A stretch of DNA of 46,061 nucleotides from Eubacteriales bacterium (GCA_028692105.1 JAQUYC010000013.1:1-46061), one strand, 5' to 3'; shown: positions 16,673 to 25,418, numbered from the stretch's first letter. Notes: generated by a model not told the origin, from the letters alone. Numbers and translations: made by a program.

Positions 16673-18133
16673 ATGGAAATGAACTACTTGGATTTGATTG
16701 AAAATTACCGGGAGGATATGATAAAGACCCTTCAGGAGCTGATCGCTATTAGAAGTGTGGCTTCTGAGCCGGATGGTGATGCACCGTTTGGGCGGGGTAT
16801 ACAGGATTCTTTTGAATATATGCTGAAAAAGGCTAAAGAGGAAGGCTTCGATACAGAAAATATCGATAATTACGGAGGGCATATCGAATTTGGCGGATAC
16901 CTGCTAAATGAAGAGGGTGAGGTCATCGAAACCAATGAAGAAATTATGGGGATTCTTGGCCATCTTGACGTGGTACCTGAAGGTAAGGACTGGGACTATG
17001 AACCCTATGGAGGCCAGTTGGTTGAAGACAGAATATATGGACGGGGAGCTATTGACAACAAGGGACCGACTGTTGCAGTCTTTTATGCCATGAAGGCTTT
17101 AAAGGATGCACGGGTCGTCCCTCAAAAAAAGGTAAGGCTGATTTTAGGACTGGACGAAGAAACCGGCTGGAGAGGGATGGATTACTATTTGAAGCATACG
17201 AAACTGCCGGATTTCGGTTTTGCCCCAGATGGTGATTTTCCCGCCATACATGGTGAAATGGGCATTCTTATATTCGACCTGGCTAAAAAAATCAACAAAT
17301 CCCCTGCAAATACCAAAGGTGTCGTTTTAAGAAACATGACCGGCGGTAATGCGGCAAACATGGTGGCAGATCATGCAAGGGCTGTAATTAATGCTGATTC
17401 ATATGACGATATCAAAGCTAAGTTAGCAGAATTCAGAAAAGCTACAGGGTATCAGATTATTTCCAAGGGCTTCGGAAAAAGCCTTGAGATCACCGCACAA
17501 GGTATTTCTTCCCACGGAGCAAGACCTGAAGCCGGCCTCAATGCGATTTCGATACTGATGAAGTTTCTTGGCGGGCTCAATTTCGAAAATGAAGATGTGA
17601 ATGAGTTTATCAATTTTTACAATGAGCATATCGGATTTGAGCTAAGCGGTGATTCTTTAGGCTGCGGTCTTGAGGATAAACCTTCAGGCAAGTTGATTTT
17701 AAATGTAGGGATGGGAAAGATCGATGAAGGATCGGCGAGTCTGACCATAAACATACGATATCCGGTAACTATAAACGAAGAGCAGGTATATGACTCCATT
17801 TTGCCTGTGATCAATAAATTCAACCTTGGAATTGTAAAGAAGAACCATCACGATCCCATTTATATGCCCAAGGATGATAAGATGATATGCACTTTGATGG
17901 ATGTGTATAAAAAACATACAGGTGATATGGACTGCGAACCGAAAGTGATCGGAGGCGGGACCTATGCGAGAGCGGTAAAAAACGCAGTAGCTTTTGGTGC
18001 AAAATTCCCGGGGGAGCCGGAGCTTGCTCACCAAAAAAATGAGTATATTACTGTAACAAGTCTCATAAAAAGTGCTAAAATATTTGCTGATGCGATATTT
18101 GAACTGGCTGGCGGGCAGGTCCGGAAGGCTTGA
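16673..18133 (+). CDS. M20-family dipeptidase, PepV/Sapep type
   Basis: A 486-residue metallopeptidase. The two-metal site is visible in GHLDVVPEGKDWDYEPYGG, in the bridging aspartate of YGRGAIDNKGP and in the catalytic glutamates of GLDEETGWRG; GGGTYARAV and the PELAHQKNEY histidine complete it. Members cleave dipeptides (including carnosine-type and D-Ala-containing ones) in the cytoplasm with Mn or Zn. I chose ATG 16673 after GGGAGG (16658-16663). It starts 32 bp after the CapA-like gene and probably ends the operon begun at 12750. Length is near the family norm. Confidence 0.92.
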   Translation: MEMNYLDLIENYREDMIKTLQELIAIRSVASEPDGDAPFGRGIQDSFEYMLKKAKEEGFDTENIDNYGGHIEFGGYLLNEEGEVIETNEEIMGILGHLDVVPEGKDWDYEPYGGQLVEDRIYGRGAIDNKGPTVAVFYAMKALKDARVVPQKKVRLILGLDEETGWRGMDYYLKHTKLPDFGFAPDGDFPAIHGEMGILIFDLAKKINKSPANTKGVVLRNMTGGNAANMVADHARAVINADSYDDIKAKLAEFRKATGYQIISKGFGKSLEITAQGISSHGARPEAGLNAISILMKFLGGLNFENEDVNEFINFYNEHIGFELSGDSLGCGLEDKPSGKLILNVGMGKIDEGSASLTINIRYPVTINEEQVYDSILPVINKFNLGIVKKNHHDPIYMPKDDKMICTLMDVYKKHTGDMDCEPKVIGGGTYARAVKNAVAFGAKFPGEPELAHQKNEYITVTSLIKSAKIFADAIFELAGGQVRKA

Positions 18134-18159
18134 TAGTATTGAAATTCACTGAATTTAGC

Positions 18160-18188
18160 TTACATCAACCCGGAAAAAATGTTATAAT
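18160..18188 (+). promoter_or_regulatory. Promoter of the CarD-like gene
   Basis: TTACAT (18160-18165), 17-bp spacer, TATAAT (18183-18188). The predicted transcript would begin right before the large hairpin at 18198. Confidence 0.6.
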
Positions 18189-18197
18189 ATATTACAG

Positions 18198-18240
18198 CGT
18201 GCAGTTTTGATAACCGTAAGCTCGGTTGTCAAGCTGCACG
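18198..18240 (+). promoter_or_regulatory. 5'-leader hairpin of the CarD-like gene
   Basis: CGTGCAG (18198-18204) pairs with CTGCACG (18234-18240), and TTGATAACCG pairs with CGGTTGTCAA apart from one G-U. The stem is thus about 17 bp with a small internal bulge. No U-tract follows, so it is not a typical terminator. Being within about 5 nt of the expected transcript start, it may stabilise the mRNA or act as a regulatory leader. Confidence 0.6.
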
Positions 18241-18285
18241 TTATCATATATATGGATATGAAATATAAAAAATGAGGTTTTAAGA

Positions 18286-18804
18286 ATGTTTCAGATTGGA
18301 GATTTGGTAATTTGCAGCGATACCGGAGTATGCAAGGTGGAGTCTATAGGAAAGATTGATATGCCATGGATCGATAAGAATAGACTATATTACACTTTGC
18401 ACCCTGTTTACAGAGAGGGAAAGCTTTACGTCCCTATTGATACCGATATCTTTATGCGGCCTGTCATCACTTATGAAGAAACACAGCATTTAATTGACAG
18501 TATACCGGTCATTAAAACTATGGATTGCGCCGGTCAGGACCATAAATCACTAAAAGAGTATTATGGCAAGCTTTTGCATACGCACAATTGTAAGGATTTG
18601 ATAAAATTAATAAAAACTATATATGAAAAAAATATAATTACTAAAAGCAACGGAAAACAACCGGGACAGATTGACAGTAAATTTATTAAACAAGCTGAGG
18701 ATTCGCTCTACAGCGAATTTGCGATAGCTTTGGATATACCAAAAGAGCAGGTCAAGGACTACATTGAATCAAGAATAAACGAAATCGAAAGCGCCAAGCT
18801 ATAA
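18286..18804 (+). CDS. CarD/CdnL-family transcriptional regulator
   Basis: A 172-residue protein. Residues 1-60 form the RNA-polymerase-interacting Tudor-like domain shared with TRCF (FQIGDLVICSDTGVCKVESI, then YYTLHPVYREGKLYVPID). The remainder is a helical domain ending in FAIALDIPKEQVKDYI, typical of CarD proteins. These bind the beta subunit and stabilise open promoter complexes, affecting rRNA, growth or stress genes. ATG 18286 is preceded by only a weak GAGG. The gene stands alone, with its own promoter and a structured leader, and is followed by the FMN riboswitch transcription unit. Confidence 0.88.
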   Translation: MFQIGDLVICSDTGVCKVESIGKIDMPWIDKNRLYYTLHPVYREGKLYVPIDTDIFMRPVITYEETQHLIDSIPVIKTMDCAGQDHKSLKEYYGKLLHTHNCKDLIKLIKTIYEKNIITKSNGKQPGQIDSKFIKQAEDSLYSEFAIALDIPKEQVKDYIESRINEIESAKL

Positions 18805-18862
18805 AATTAAAGCGATAATATTTTCTGTATCTTATCATCTCTTGCTTTTCGTTTAATATTGT

Positions 18863-18891
18863 TTGACACATATAGGAAGTGGTAATATACT
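18863..18891 (+). promoter_or_regulatory. Promoter of the FMN riboswitch-ribU unit
   Basis: TTGACA (18863-18868), exactly 17 bp, TATACT (18886-18891). Near-consensus, located just before the riboswitch. Confidence 0.75.
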
Positions 18892-18900
18892 ATTCATGTA

Positions 18901-19033
18901 AAATCTGTTTCAGGGCGAGGTGTGATTCCTCACCGGCGGTAATGAGCTTCATGCTACGAGTCCGCGAGCCTGTAAGGCAGAATCGGTCAGATTCCGATAC
19001 CGACGGTATAGTCCGGATGAAAGAAACACAGAT
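18901..19033 (+). ncRNA. FMN riboswitch (RFN element)
   Basis: The conserved six-arm core is present: GGGCGAGGTGTGATTCCTC, ACCGGCGGTAAT, AGTCCGCGAGC, a GGTCAGATTCCGATACCGACGGT-like arm (split around 18985-19007) and AGTCCGGATGAAAGA. The outer P1 stem is AATCTGTTTC against GAAACACAGATT. It senses flavin mononucleotide and here should reduce expression of the riboflavin transporter gene downstream when FMN is plentiful. Confidence 0.96.
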
Positions 19034-19060
19034 TGGGAATATTTCCAATATGTGAGTTTG

Positions 19061-19091
19061 CCTTGAAAAAAATATTTTTCAAGGTTTTTTA
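19061..19091 (+). terminator. Riboswitch expression-platform terminator
   Basis: CCTTGAAAAA (19061-19070) pairs with TTTTTCAAGG (19075-19084), and a T-run follows (19085-19090). It lies between the FMN aptamer and ribU, as expected for transcriptional attenuation. Confidence 0.85.
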
Positions 19092-19157
19092 TTGGCCTGA
19101 CAGATTCCATTTTTCGTTGCCGCAAGCTTTAAGCGGCCAATAAGGAGGAATTTGAAA

Positions 19158-19694
19158 TTGAATCGATCTGAGCGAACAATAAAAATTACGAAGACGGCAA
19201 TGCTTGCTGCCATTTCACTCGTTCTTATTTTACTTATCAGAATACCATTTCCGCCGGCGCCTTTTTTAGTGTACGATCCGGCAGACATTCCGATTTTAAT
19301 AGGAGCATTTGCGTTCGGCCCATTAACCGGAATAATACTGACTGTGATCGTAAGCTTTATTCAAGCCTTTATGCTTGGAGGCGACGGTATAATCGGATTC
19401 TTTATGCATGTTGTTGCGACAGGATCTTTTGTTCTTGTTGCAGGTCACATTTATAAACATAAGAAAACAAGAAAAAATGCAGTTATTGCATTGATTTGTG
19501 GTACAATAGTCATGACTGTTAGCATGCTGTTATGGAACCTTCTTGTTACGCCGTTCTTTTTAGGCGTACCAAGGGAAGCTGTTATGGCTATGCTTGCTAC
19601 GGTGATTCTGCCGTTCAACCTGTTGAAAGCAGGCTTAAACGCTTTCGTCACATTTTTGACATATAAATCGATTTCGAAATTTTTGCACAAATAG
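19158..19694 (+). CDS. ribU: Riboflavin ECF transporter S component RibU
   Basis: A 178-residue membrane protein with about six helices. It has the family segments RIPFPPAPFLVYDPADIPIL and GFFMHVVATGSF; the S component binds riboflavin and works with the shared EcfA/EcfA'/EcfT module, which is not in this window. I chose TTG 19158 because AAGGAGG (19142-19148) lies 9 nt away; the in-frame TTG at 19152 would leave only 3 nt. Control by the FMN riboswitch immediately upstream makes the assignment firm. It stands as a single gene, with a hairpin-rich intergenic region after it. Confidence 0.95.
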   Translation: MNRSERTIKITKTAMLAAISLVLILLIRIPFPPAPFLVYDPADIPILIGAFAFGPLTGIILTVIVSFIQAFMLGGDGIIGFFMHVVATGSFVLVAGHIYKHKKTRKNAVIALICGTIVMTVSMLLWNLLVTPFFLGVPREAVMAMLATVILPFNLLKAGLNAFVTFLTYKSISKFLHK

Positions 19695-19699
19695 AGATC

Positions 19700-19798
19700 G
19701 GCAATGCTTCTCTCGAAAATCGCTCACCCTCAAATCTTTGGATTCTGTTTAACGGTAGATTTTGGGGGTCCGGACGCTTTTCTACAAGAAGCATAGCC
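19700..19798. repeat. Long imperfect inverted repeat between ribU and tsaE
   Basis: The arms 19700-19711 and 19787-19798 are complementary in 11 of 12 positions. Inside them GAAAA, CG, ACCC and CAAATCT-type blocks (19714-19737) pair with their counterparts in 19757-19783. Together they give a roughly 40-bp interrupted stem around a 19-nt loop. No T-run follows, so it is not a simple terminator. It could be a structured RNA or a small inverted-repeat element. Confidence 0.55.
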
Positions 19799-19879
19799 TC
19801 ACACGTTAAATGACTTGTTGAACTTATGAAGCTGGGTCGGTTTGTTATTACCTGTTGAACTTTTTAGGACTGTGGACGA

Positions 19880-20320
19880 ATGAGGAAAGTAATTCAAAAC
19901 GAATCGGATACGAGGAGATTTGGTATTGAACTGGCACGAAAACTGAAACCGGGCGATATTGTTGCCTTAATAGGGGATTTGGGTACAGGGAAAACCACTC
20001 TCACAAAATCAATTGCGGAGGGGCTTGGAATCAAGGAACTGGTTACAAGTCCCACTTTTACGATTGTGCAGGAATATAAAGAAGGCCGCCTTCCTTTATA
20101 TCATTTTGATGTTTACAGGCTGTGCGATACGGAAGAAATGTATGAGCTTGGATATGAAGAATATTTTTTCGGTCAGGGAGTATGTATAGTTGAGTGGGCG
20201 GATCAAATCGAGGAGCTTATTCCTGAGGATAGCATAATTATACGAATCGAGTACGGAACAAACGAAGACGAGCGATTCTACAATATCATGAACTTTGGCG
20301 ACAGCAGCGGGAATCAATAA
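19880..20320 (+). CDS. tsaE: tRNA threonylcarbamoyladenosine biosynthesis ATPase TsaE
   Basis: A 146-residue P-loop protein of normal TsaE length. The Walker A is GDLGTGKTT (about residues 33-41), followed by SPTFTIVQEY and the HFDVYRL and VEWADQIEE motifs. It helps TsaB-TsaD make the t6A modification at position 37 of ANN-decoding tRNAs; ATP hydrolysis resets the complex. ATG 19880 has only a weak AGGA upstream. It opens the cluster with tsaB, rimI and tsaD. Confidence 0.95.
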   Translation: MRKVIQNESDTRRFGIELARKLKPGDIVALIGDLGTGKTTLTKSIAEGLGIKELVTSPTFTIVQEYKEGRLPLYHFDVYRLCDTEEMYELGYEEYFFGQGVCIVEWADQIEELIPEDSIIIRIEYGTNEDERFYNIMNFGDSSGNQ

Positions 20321-20347
20321 ATTAGATGAACCGATAAAGGAATGTAT

Positions 20348-21145
20348 ATGAACATACTTGCAATTGAAACGACGGGGGCGGAGGCCTCTGTGGCATTGAT
20401 AAACGAAAATGAAGAGGTCTTTATGGAAGCCTCTGACCAAAAAATGAATCACCTCCAAAATTTAATGCCAATGGTGGATATTTTATTAAAAAAACGTGAA
20501 TTGACAATAAACGATATTGCCTATATGGCAGTTTCAGAGGGCCCGGGTTCATTTACCGGTATCAGAATCGGAGTCGCTTCAGCGCGGGCTTTGGCTCAGG
20601 CTTTGGAAATTGACACTATCAGTGTGCCCACCTTGCAATCCTTTCTTTATCATGTTCCGGATTACAGAGGAATCATATGCCCGATATTTGATGCGAAGAG
20701 AGATCAAGTTTATGGCGGAGCTTTTCAATGGATATGTGAAGAGGATGCAAAGGAAACAGTGAACTGCGTATCGGACAGGGGAAAGGATCAGCATTCTTAT
20801 AGAGAGGTAGTAACCGGAGGAGCTTATGATCTACCGCAGCTGCTTATGCAGCTTAGGGCAGCGTTATTAACCGAAAGCAGCAGGACTACAGCTTCAGAAG
20901 TAACTTTTTTCGGAGATGGCATTATGCCGTATAAAAAACAGATTGAAGAATGGCAGAAAGAATCGTCAAATGACAATATACGGATTTTATTTGCAGAAAA
21001 TGATTGCAGATTCCAGAAAGCATCGTCTGTTGCCAGGCTAGCTTTGCAATTACTCAGAGACGGCAGAGTTAAGAACTATAATGACCTTAAACCTGTTTAC
21101 ATGCGAAAGGCTGAAGCTGAAAGAAGGCTGGAGGAAAAATCCTGA
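20348..21145 (+). CDS. tsaB: tRNA threonylcarbamoyladenosine biosynthesis protein TsaB
   Basis: A 265-residue ASKHA-fold protein starting MNILAIETTGAEASVAL and containing SEGPGSFTGIRIGVASARALA, the typical TsaB signature. It lacks the metal-binding histidines of TsaD and serves as its partner in the t6A synthase. I chose ATG 20348 because AAAGGA (20336-20341) is 6 nt upstream; ATG 20342 would directly abut that site. Its TGA overlaps the rimI ATG by one base (TGATG), indicating coupled translation. Confidence 0.94.
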   Translation: MNILAIETTGAEASVALINENEEVFMEASDQKMNHLQNLMPMVDILLKKRELTINDIAYMAVSEGPGSFTGIRIGVASARALAQALEIDTISVPTLQSFLYHVPDYRGIICPIFDAKRDQVYGGAFQWICEEDAKETVNCVSDRGKDQHSYREVVTGGAYDLPQLLMQLRAALLTESSRTTASEVTFFGDGIMPYKKQIEEWQKESSNDNIRILFAENDCRFQKASSVARLALQLLRDGRVKNYNDLKPVYMRKAEAERRLEEKS

Positions 21146-21588
21146 TGGCCCTAATTATCAGACAAGCGGAAGAAAAAGATATAAAACCCATGGCGGATAT
21201 GGATATCCTGTGCTTTTCAGCCCCATGGAGCGAGTGGTCTTTTGAACAGGAAATCAAAGGAAACAACTTAGCGTTTTATATTGTAGCGGAAATCGACAGC
21301 AGGGTAGTTGGTTACGCAGGGCTATGGCTGATAATGGATGAGGGACACATTACAAATGTGGCAGTGCATCCGGAATTCAGGAAAAGAGGAATCGGTCAAG
21401 CCCTGATATCTGTTTTGCTTGAACATACAGTAAAGAACGGAATCTTGAGCCACACCCTTGAGGTAAGGGCCTCAAACGCAGCAGCAATATCGCTTTACAT
21501 GAAATTCGGATTCGAATCTGCAGGAATAAGAAAAGGCTATTATGAAGACAATGGTGAAGATGCAGTTATAATGTGGCGGAAACAATAA
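21145..21588 (+). CDS. rimI: Ribosomal protein alanine N-acetyltransferase RimI
   Basis: A 147-residue GNAT enzyme. The acetyl-CoA-binding motif is RKRGIGQAL at about residues 77-85, preceded by HITNVAVHPEF and followed by LEVRASNAAAISLYMKFGFE. It would acetylate the N-terminus of ribosomal protein S18 and perhaps other proteins. The start overlaps the tsaB stop. This position in the tsa cluster is common in Firmicutes and supports the name. Confidence 0.92.
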   Translation: MALIIRQAEEKDIKPMADMDILCFSAPWSEWSFEQEIKGNNLAFYIVAEIDSRVVGYAGLWLIMDEGHITNVAVHPEFRKRGIGQALISVLLEHTVKNGILSHTLEVRASNAAAISLYMKFGFESAGIRKGYYEDNGEDAVIMWRKQ

Positions 21589-21609
21589 ATTTATTACATT
21601 AAAATTTCC

Positions 21610-21638
21610 TTGATAGAGATACTAAGTATGAATAGTAT
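21610..21638 (+). promoter_or_regulatory. Candidate internal promoter before the small Cys protein
   Basis: TTGATA (21610-21615), 17-bp spacer, TAGTAT (21633-21638). It would start a transcript about 20 nt before the GTG at 21660. Confidence 0.4.
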
Positions 21639-21659
21639 TCTTGAGAGGAGAAACGCCAA

Positions 21660-21869
21660 GTGAAAATCAGAAACAATTATTATGAGAATAATCAAGACCT
21701 TAACGATGAAATGCTTACAGCGGCAACCCATTGCAACAGGTTTTCCAGAAGGAACGATGTGAACTCCTTCAACATGATAAACTATCAGTCCTGTGAGAAC
21801 TGCAGGCATCTGACTGCGGATGACCGCTGCCTTGCAGGAATGCAGAACAAATTTACAAATCTGGAATAA
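21660..21869 (+). CDS. Small cysteine-containing hypothetical protein
   Basis: A 69-residue protein starting at GTG 21660 after GAGAGGAG (21642-21649). It is not a family I can name. Polar and Asn-rich at the N-terminus, with four cysteines: one at residue 25 (HCNRF) and three in SCENCRHLTADDRCL, a CxxC...C arrangement that could bind a metal ion. No signal peptide or membrane segment. It lies between rimI and tsaD and has its own possible promoter, so it may be expressed separately from the t6A genes. Confidence 0.7.
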   Translation: MKIRNNYYENNQDLNDEMLTAATHCNRFSRRNDVNSFNMINYQSCENCRHLTADDRCLAGMQNKFTNLE

Positions 21870-21927
21870 CAGACAATTTCTGATCATTCTCTATATAAAT
21901 ATGGCAATGCCATGATTCGGAGAAATA

Positions 21928-22944
21928 ATGAAAAATAACAAACTTATAACATTAGGAATAGAGTCAAGCTGTGATGAAACCTCAGCAGCAGTTCTCCTGG
22001 GCGGCCGGGAAGTGCTGTCTGACGTGATTGCTTCTCAGATTAAGGTTCATCAGGTCTTTGGCGGAGTGGTACCTGAAATCGCATCACGTCATCATTTGAA
22101 CAATATTAATCCGGTAATTGACAGCGCATTGAAAGAAGCGGGTATAACATTAAGAGATGTTGACCTGATCGGTGTCACATATGGACCCGGCTTGGTGGGG
22201 GCTCTGCTTATCGGCCTGGCGACAGCCAAAAGTATGGCCTATGCGCTGAAGAAGCCACTCGTCGGCGTTCATCATATTCAAGGGCACATCAGTGCAAATT
22301 ACATTGAACATAAAGAACTTGAACCTCCCTTCTTAGCGTTGGTTGTTTCAGGCGGCCATACCAATATTGTAAACGTATCAGACTATAACCACTTTGAGGT
22401 TTTAGGCCGCACAAGAGATGATGCGGCAGGAGAGGCGTTTGACAAAGTCGCCAGAGTTCTTGGTCTTGGCTATCCGGGCGGACCGCTGATTGATAAAGCA
22501 GCAAAGGAAGGAAATCCGCATGCAGTTGAATTTAAACGGGTTTTTTTAGAAAAGGATAGTCTTGATTTCAGTTTCAGCGGAATAAAAACAGGAGTTCTGA
22601 ATTACCTGAATACTCAAAAGCTCAAAGGGCTGCAGGCTAATGTAAACGATACGGCTGCCAGCTTTCAGCTGGCTGTTATGGAGGTCATAACAGCCAAAAC
22701 AATAATGGCTGCGGAACGGATGAATAAAGACAAGGTTGTAGTTGCAGGCGGGGTAGCCGCAAACAGTCTTTTGAGGCAGATGTTGAAAGAAGAGTGTGAC
22801 CGGAAAGGGCTTGCTTTATACTTTCCGTCCCCGATCCTATGTACCGATAATGCTGCAATGATAGGATGTGCTGCTTACTATAAATATCAATCTGGCCAAG
22901 AGGACGATTATTATCTTGATGCCTATCCTAATCTGGCACTGTAA
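21928..22944 (+). CDS. tsaD: tRNA N6-adenosine threonylcarbamoyltransferase TsaD
   Basis: A 338-residue ASKHA-fold enzyme that transfers the threonylcarbamoyl group onto A37 of tRNA. Hallmarks are [13 protein letters not shown] at the N-terminus, the metal-binding HHIQGH histidines, VSGGHTNI, the [18 protein letters not shown] segment, and [13 protein letters not shown] with [14 protein letters not shown] at the C-terminus. Length is exactly that of the family. ATG 21928 follows CGGAGAAATA. It completes the tsaE-tsaB-tsaD set; tsaC, which makes the intermediate, is elsewhere. Confidence 0.97.
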   Translation: MKNNKLITLGIESSCDETSAAVLLGGREVLSDVIASQIKVHQVFGGVVPEIASRHHLNNINPVIDSALKEAGITLRDVDLIGVTYGPGLVGALLIGLATAKSMAYALKKPLVGVHHIQGHISANYIEHKELEPPFLALVVSGGHTNIVNVSDYNHFEVLGRTRDDAAGEAFDKVARVLGLGYPGGPLIDKAAKEGNPHAVEFKRVFLEKDSLDFSFSGIKTGVLNYLNTQKLKGLQANVNDTAASFQLAVMEVITAKTIMAAERMNKDKVVVAGGVAANSLLRQMLKEECDRKGLALYFPSPILCTDNAAMIGCAAYYKYQSGQEDDYYLDAYPNLAL

Positions 22945-22988
22945 GGGCGGCTATTTTACAGCCTTGCATGGTGTAACATTTTTAGAGT

Positions 22989-24965
22989 ATGATCATTTTA
23001 TCAGCAAACAATATTACAAAAACATACGGAGTTGACTCTATACTGGTCAATGTATCCTTCCATATCAATCAGGGCGACAAAGTAGGCATTGTTGGTGCCA
23101 ACGGAGCGGGAAAGACAACTTTGCTAAACATTCTATCCGGAAGACTGCCCTGTGACACGGGAGATTTTTTTGTGTCCGCAAATACAGGGGTGGGATACTT
23201 AAGACAAAGCGACAACTTTGAATCTGAAAAAACCGTGTACGAAGAGATGCTTTCAATTTTCAGCGAACTTATCAAGATTGAAAAGGAATTAGAAACACTG
23301 TCTCATCAGATTTCCGAGGAATCAAACCGAGCCGGTGATGTATCAAGAATGCTTCATCAATATGATGATTTGATGGAGACTTATAAAAATAAAAACGGAT
23401 ACGGATATAAAAGTGAAATCCACGGAATTCTGAACAGCATGGCTTTCCCGGAGGAACATTTCGATAAGCCCATTTCCATCCTGAGCGGCGGAGAACGAAC
23501 CAGACTTGCTTTGGCTTCTCTGCTGCTGAAAAAGCCGGATCTTCTTTTGCTGGATGAACCAACCAACCATTTGGATATAGGAACCCTGAAATGGCTGGAG
23601 CAATACTTAAAGACATATTCCGGAACCATCGCTGTGATTTCACATGACCGATACTTCCTTGACCAGACAGTAAACCGTATCTTTGAAATCGAGAATCATA
23701 AACTTACTACATATGAGGGCAATTATTCTGCCTATGTCGAGAAAAAGAAATTGAAAGAATTGGATGCACTACGAAAGTATGAACATCAAAAGAAAGAAAT
23801 CGAAAGGCAAGAGGAAATAATAAGACGCTTTAAGCAGCACGGTACGGAAAAATTAGCTAAAAGGGCTCAGTCACGGGAAAAGCAGCTTGAACATACAGAA
23901 CGCCTGGAACGACCGAATGCACATTCAGGAAAAATGAAGATCCGTTTCAAGCAGCGATATCAAAGCGGAAACGATGTACTGCTCGTCAAGGATCTTTCAA
24001 AAAGCTTCGGACGATGCGATCAAAAACGTCAGCTTTTCCGAAATGTCGGTATGGATGTTAAAAGAGGAGAAAGAATATGTCTTGTCGGACCAAACGGCAT
24101 AGGGAAGACAACTCTGTTAAAAATTATTATGGGGGAACTGGAACCAGATAATGGATATATCAAACTTGGTCATAATATATCTTGTGGTTATTATGATCAA
24201 GAGCAAAATCTCTTGGGGACAGAGAATACTGTATTAGACGAAGTACATTCAGATTATCGCCTTTACAGTGATACCGAGATCAGAAGCCTTCTTGGGCGAT
24301 TCCTGTTTAAAAATGAAATGGCATTTCAGACTGTATCATCCTTGAGCGGCGGGGAGAAAGCACGGCTATCGCTTTTAAAACTCATGCTATCAGGTGCAAA
24401 CCTGTTGATTATGGATGAACCGACCAATCACCTGGATATTGCTTCAAAAGAAGTTTTTGAAGATGCGTTAAGAGAATTCGAAGGAACGATGATTGTAGTA
24501 TCCCATGACAGGTATTTCCTGAATAAAGTGCCTACGCGGATAATGGAATTAGGGGAGGATGGTGCTGTCGACTACCTGGGCGGATACGATTATTACATGG
24601 AAAAGAAGCAGTCACTCGGATCGGGGAAAAGCTATCTGGAAGATCTGGGGAAAAAGGCGGCTTCACAAGGAGTCTCTGATATAGTCGGTAATGAGGGTGA
24701 AGAAAAGACAGAACTGACATCAATGGAAGAACGGCGTAGAGCAAAGGAAATGCAGACACAGCAAAGAAGACTTGAGAAGGAACGAAAGCGGCTGGAAGAC
24801 CTTATCGCAGAAACAGAAATAAAAATAGAACAGATTCAAAATGAAATGTGCAGAGAAGAGATATACACAGACCACATTAAGTTTGCGGAGCATCAAAGCG
24901 ATTTGAACGGTTTGAAGGATTATCTTTCTGAAATCTACGAGTCATGGATAGCAATTCATGATTAA
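22989..24965 (+). CDS. ABC-F family ATPase
   Basis: A 658-residue protein with two ABC ATPase domains and no membrane part. Domain 1 has GANGAGKTT, LSGGERTR and LLLLDEPTNHLD. Domain 2 has GPNGIGKTT, LSGGEKAR and LLIMDEPTNHLD. The inter-domain linker (RRFKQHGTEKLAKRAQSR) is the kind that reaches the ribosomal P-site tRNA, and a charged coiled coil occupies the last 110 residues. ABC-F proteins act on stalled or initiating ribosomes; some give antibiotic resistance. This one looks like the housekeeping YdiF-type, but the subgroup is inferred. ATG 22989 lacks a good ribosome binding site. Confidence 0.93.
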   Translation: MIILSANNITKTYGVDSILVNVSFHINQGDKVGIVGANGAGKTTLLNILSGRLPCDTGDFFVSANTGVGYLRQSDNFESEKTVYEEMLSIFSELIKIEKELETLSHQISEESNRAGDVSRMLHQYDDLMETYKNKNGYGYKSEIHGILNSMAFPEEHFDKPISILSGGERTRLALASLLLKKPDLLLLDEPTNHLDIGTLKWLEQYLKTYSGTIAVISHDRYFLDQTVNRIFEIENHKLTTYEGNYSAYVEKKKLKELDALRKYEHQKKEIERQEEIIRRFKQHGTEKLAKRAQSREKQLEHTERLERPNAHSGKMKIRFKQRYQSGNDVLLVKDLSKSFGRCDQKRQLFRNVGMDVKRGERICLVGPNGIGKTTLLKIIMGELEPDNGYIKLGHNISCGYYDQEQNLLGTENTVLDEVHSDYRLYSDTEIRSLLGRFLFKNEMAFQTVSSLSGGEKARLSLLKLMLSGANLLIMDEPTNHLDIASKEVFEDALREFEGTMIVVSHDRYFLNKVPTRIMELGEDGAVDYLGGYDYYMEKKQSLGSGKSYLEDLGKKAASQGVSDIVGNEGEEKTELTSMEERRRAKEMQTQQRRLEKERKRLEDLIAETEIKIEQIQNEMCREEIYTDHIKFAEHQSDLNGLKDYLSEIYESWIAIHD

Positions 24966-25079
24966 AAAATAAAAATTAAAAAGTTATTGCAGTATTTAAT
25001 ACAGTAACTTATAATAGGCTTGAACATTGCTAGAATTGGAAACACTAAATTTAATGTGCTTATAACATGGAGGTAAAAT

Positions 25080-25310
25080 ATGACATTTGAAAAGATAAGA
25101 GAAATCATCGTGGAGCAGCTGGGAGTTGAAGAATCAGCTGTAACTCTGGAGACAAGTCTGATGAAAGATTTAGAAGCGGACTCTTTAGATGCGGTTGAAA
25201 TCATAATGGCGATCGAAGATGAGTTTGAGATTGAAGTTCCGGACGAAGAAGCTGAAAAATTCCAAAACGTTGGAGATATTGTTAAATATGTTGACGAGAA
25301 AATAAACTAA
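25080..25310 (+). CDS. acpP: Acyl carrier protein
   Basis: A 76-residue acidic protein with the ACP four-helix pattern. Serine in [10 protein letters not shown] (about residue 38) is the attachment site for 4'-phosphopantetheine. Length and sequence are those of the fatty-acid-synthesis ACP. ATG 25080 follows GGAGG at 25069-25073. It stands apart from any fab gene here. A hairpin ends it 8 bp downstream. Confidence 0.95.
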   Translation: MTFEKIREIIVEQLGVEESAVTLETSLMKDLEADSLDAVEIIMAIEDEFEIEVPDEEAEKFQNVGDIVKYVDEKIN

Positions 25311-25318
25311 TAGATGCG

Positions 25319-25351
25319 AAAGGGGAAAGCCGCAAAGCGGGTTTCCCCTTT
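25319..25351 (+). terminator. Terminator of the ACP gene
   Basis: AAAGGGGAAA (25319-25328) pairs with TTTCCCCTTT (25342-25351) around a GC-rich, partly paired loop. The U-tract is short and merges with the stem. Confidence 0.7.
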
Positions 25352-25389
25352 GAATATAGGCACTCGCAAACCTATTTCATCAATTTTTG

Positions 25390-25418
25390 TTGTGCATATT
25401 GAAAAATAATGTTATAAT
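25390..25418 (+). promoter_or_regulatory. Promoter of rex
   Basis: TTGTGC (25390-25395), 17-bp spacer, TATAAT (25413-25418). No good Rex operator overlaps it. Confidence 0.55.

Noticed and set aside
24981-25010. Hairpin AAGTTATTG...CAGTAACTT after the ABC-F gene, with a T-run only on the minus strand
   Set aside because: No minus-strand gene exists for it to end, and the stem is AT-rich with a G-U pair; probably chance in A/T-rich DNA.
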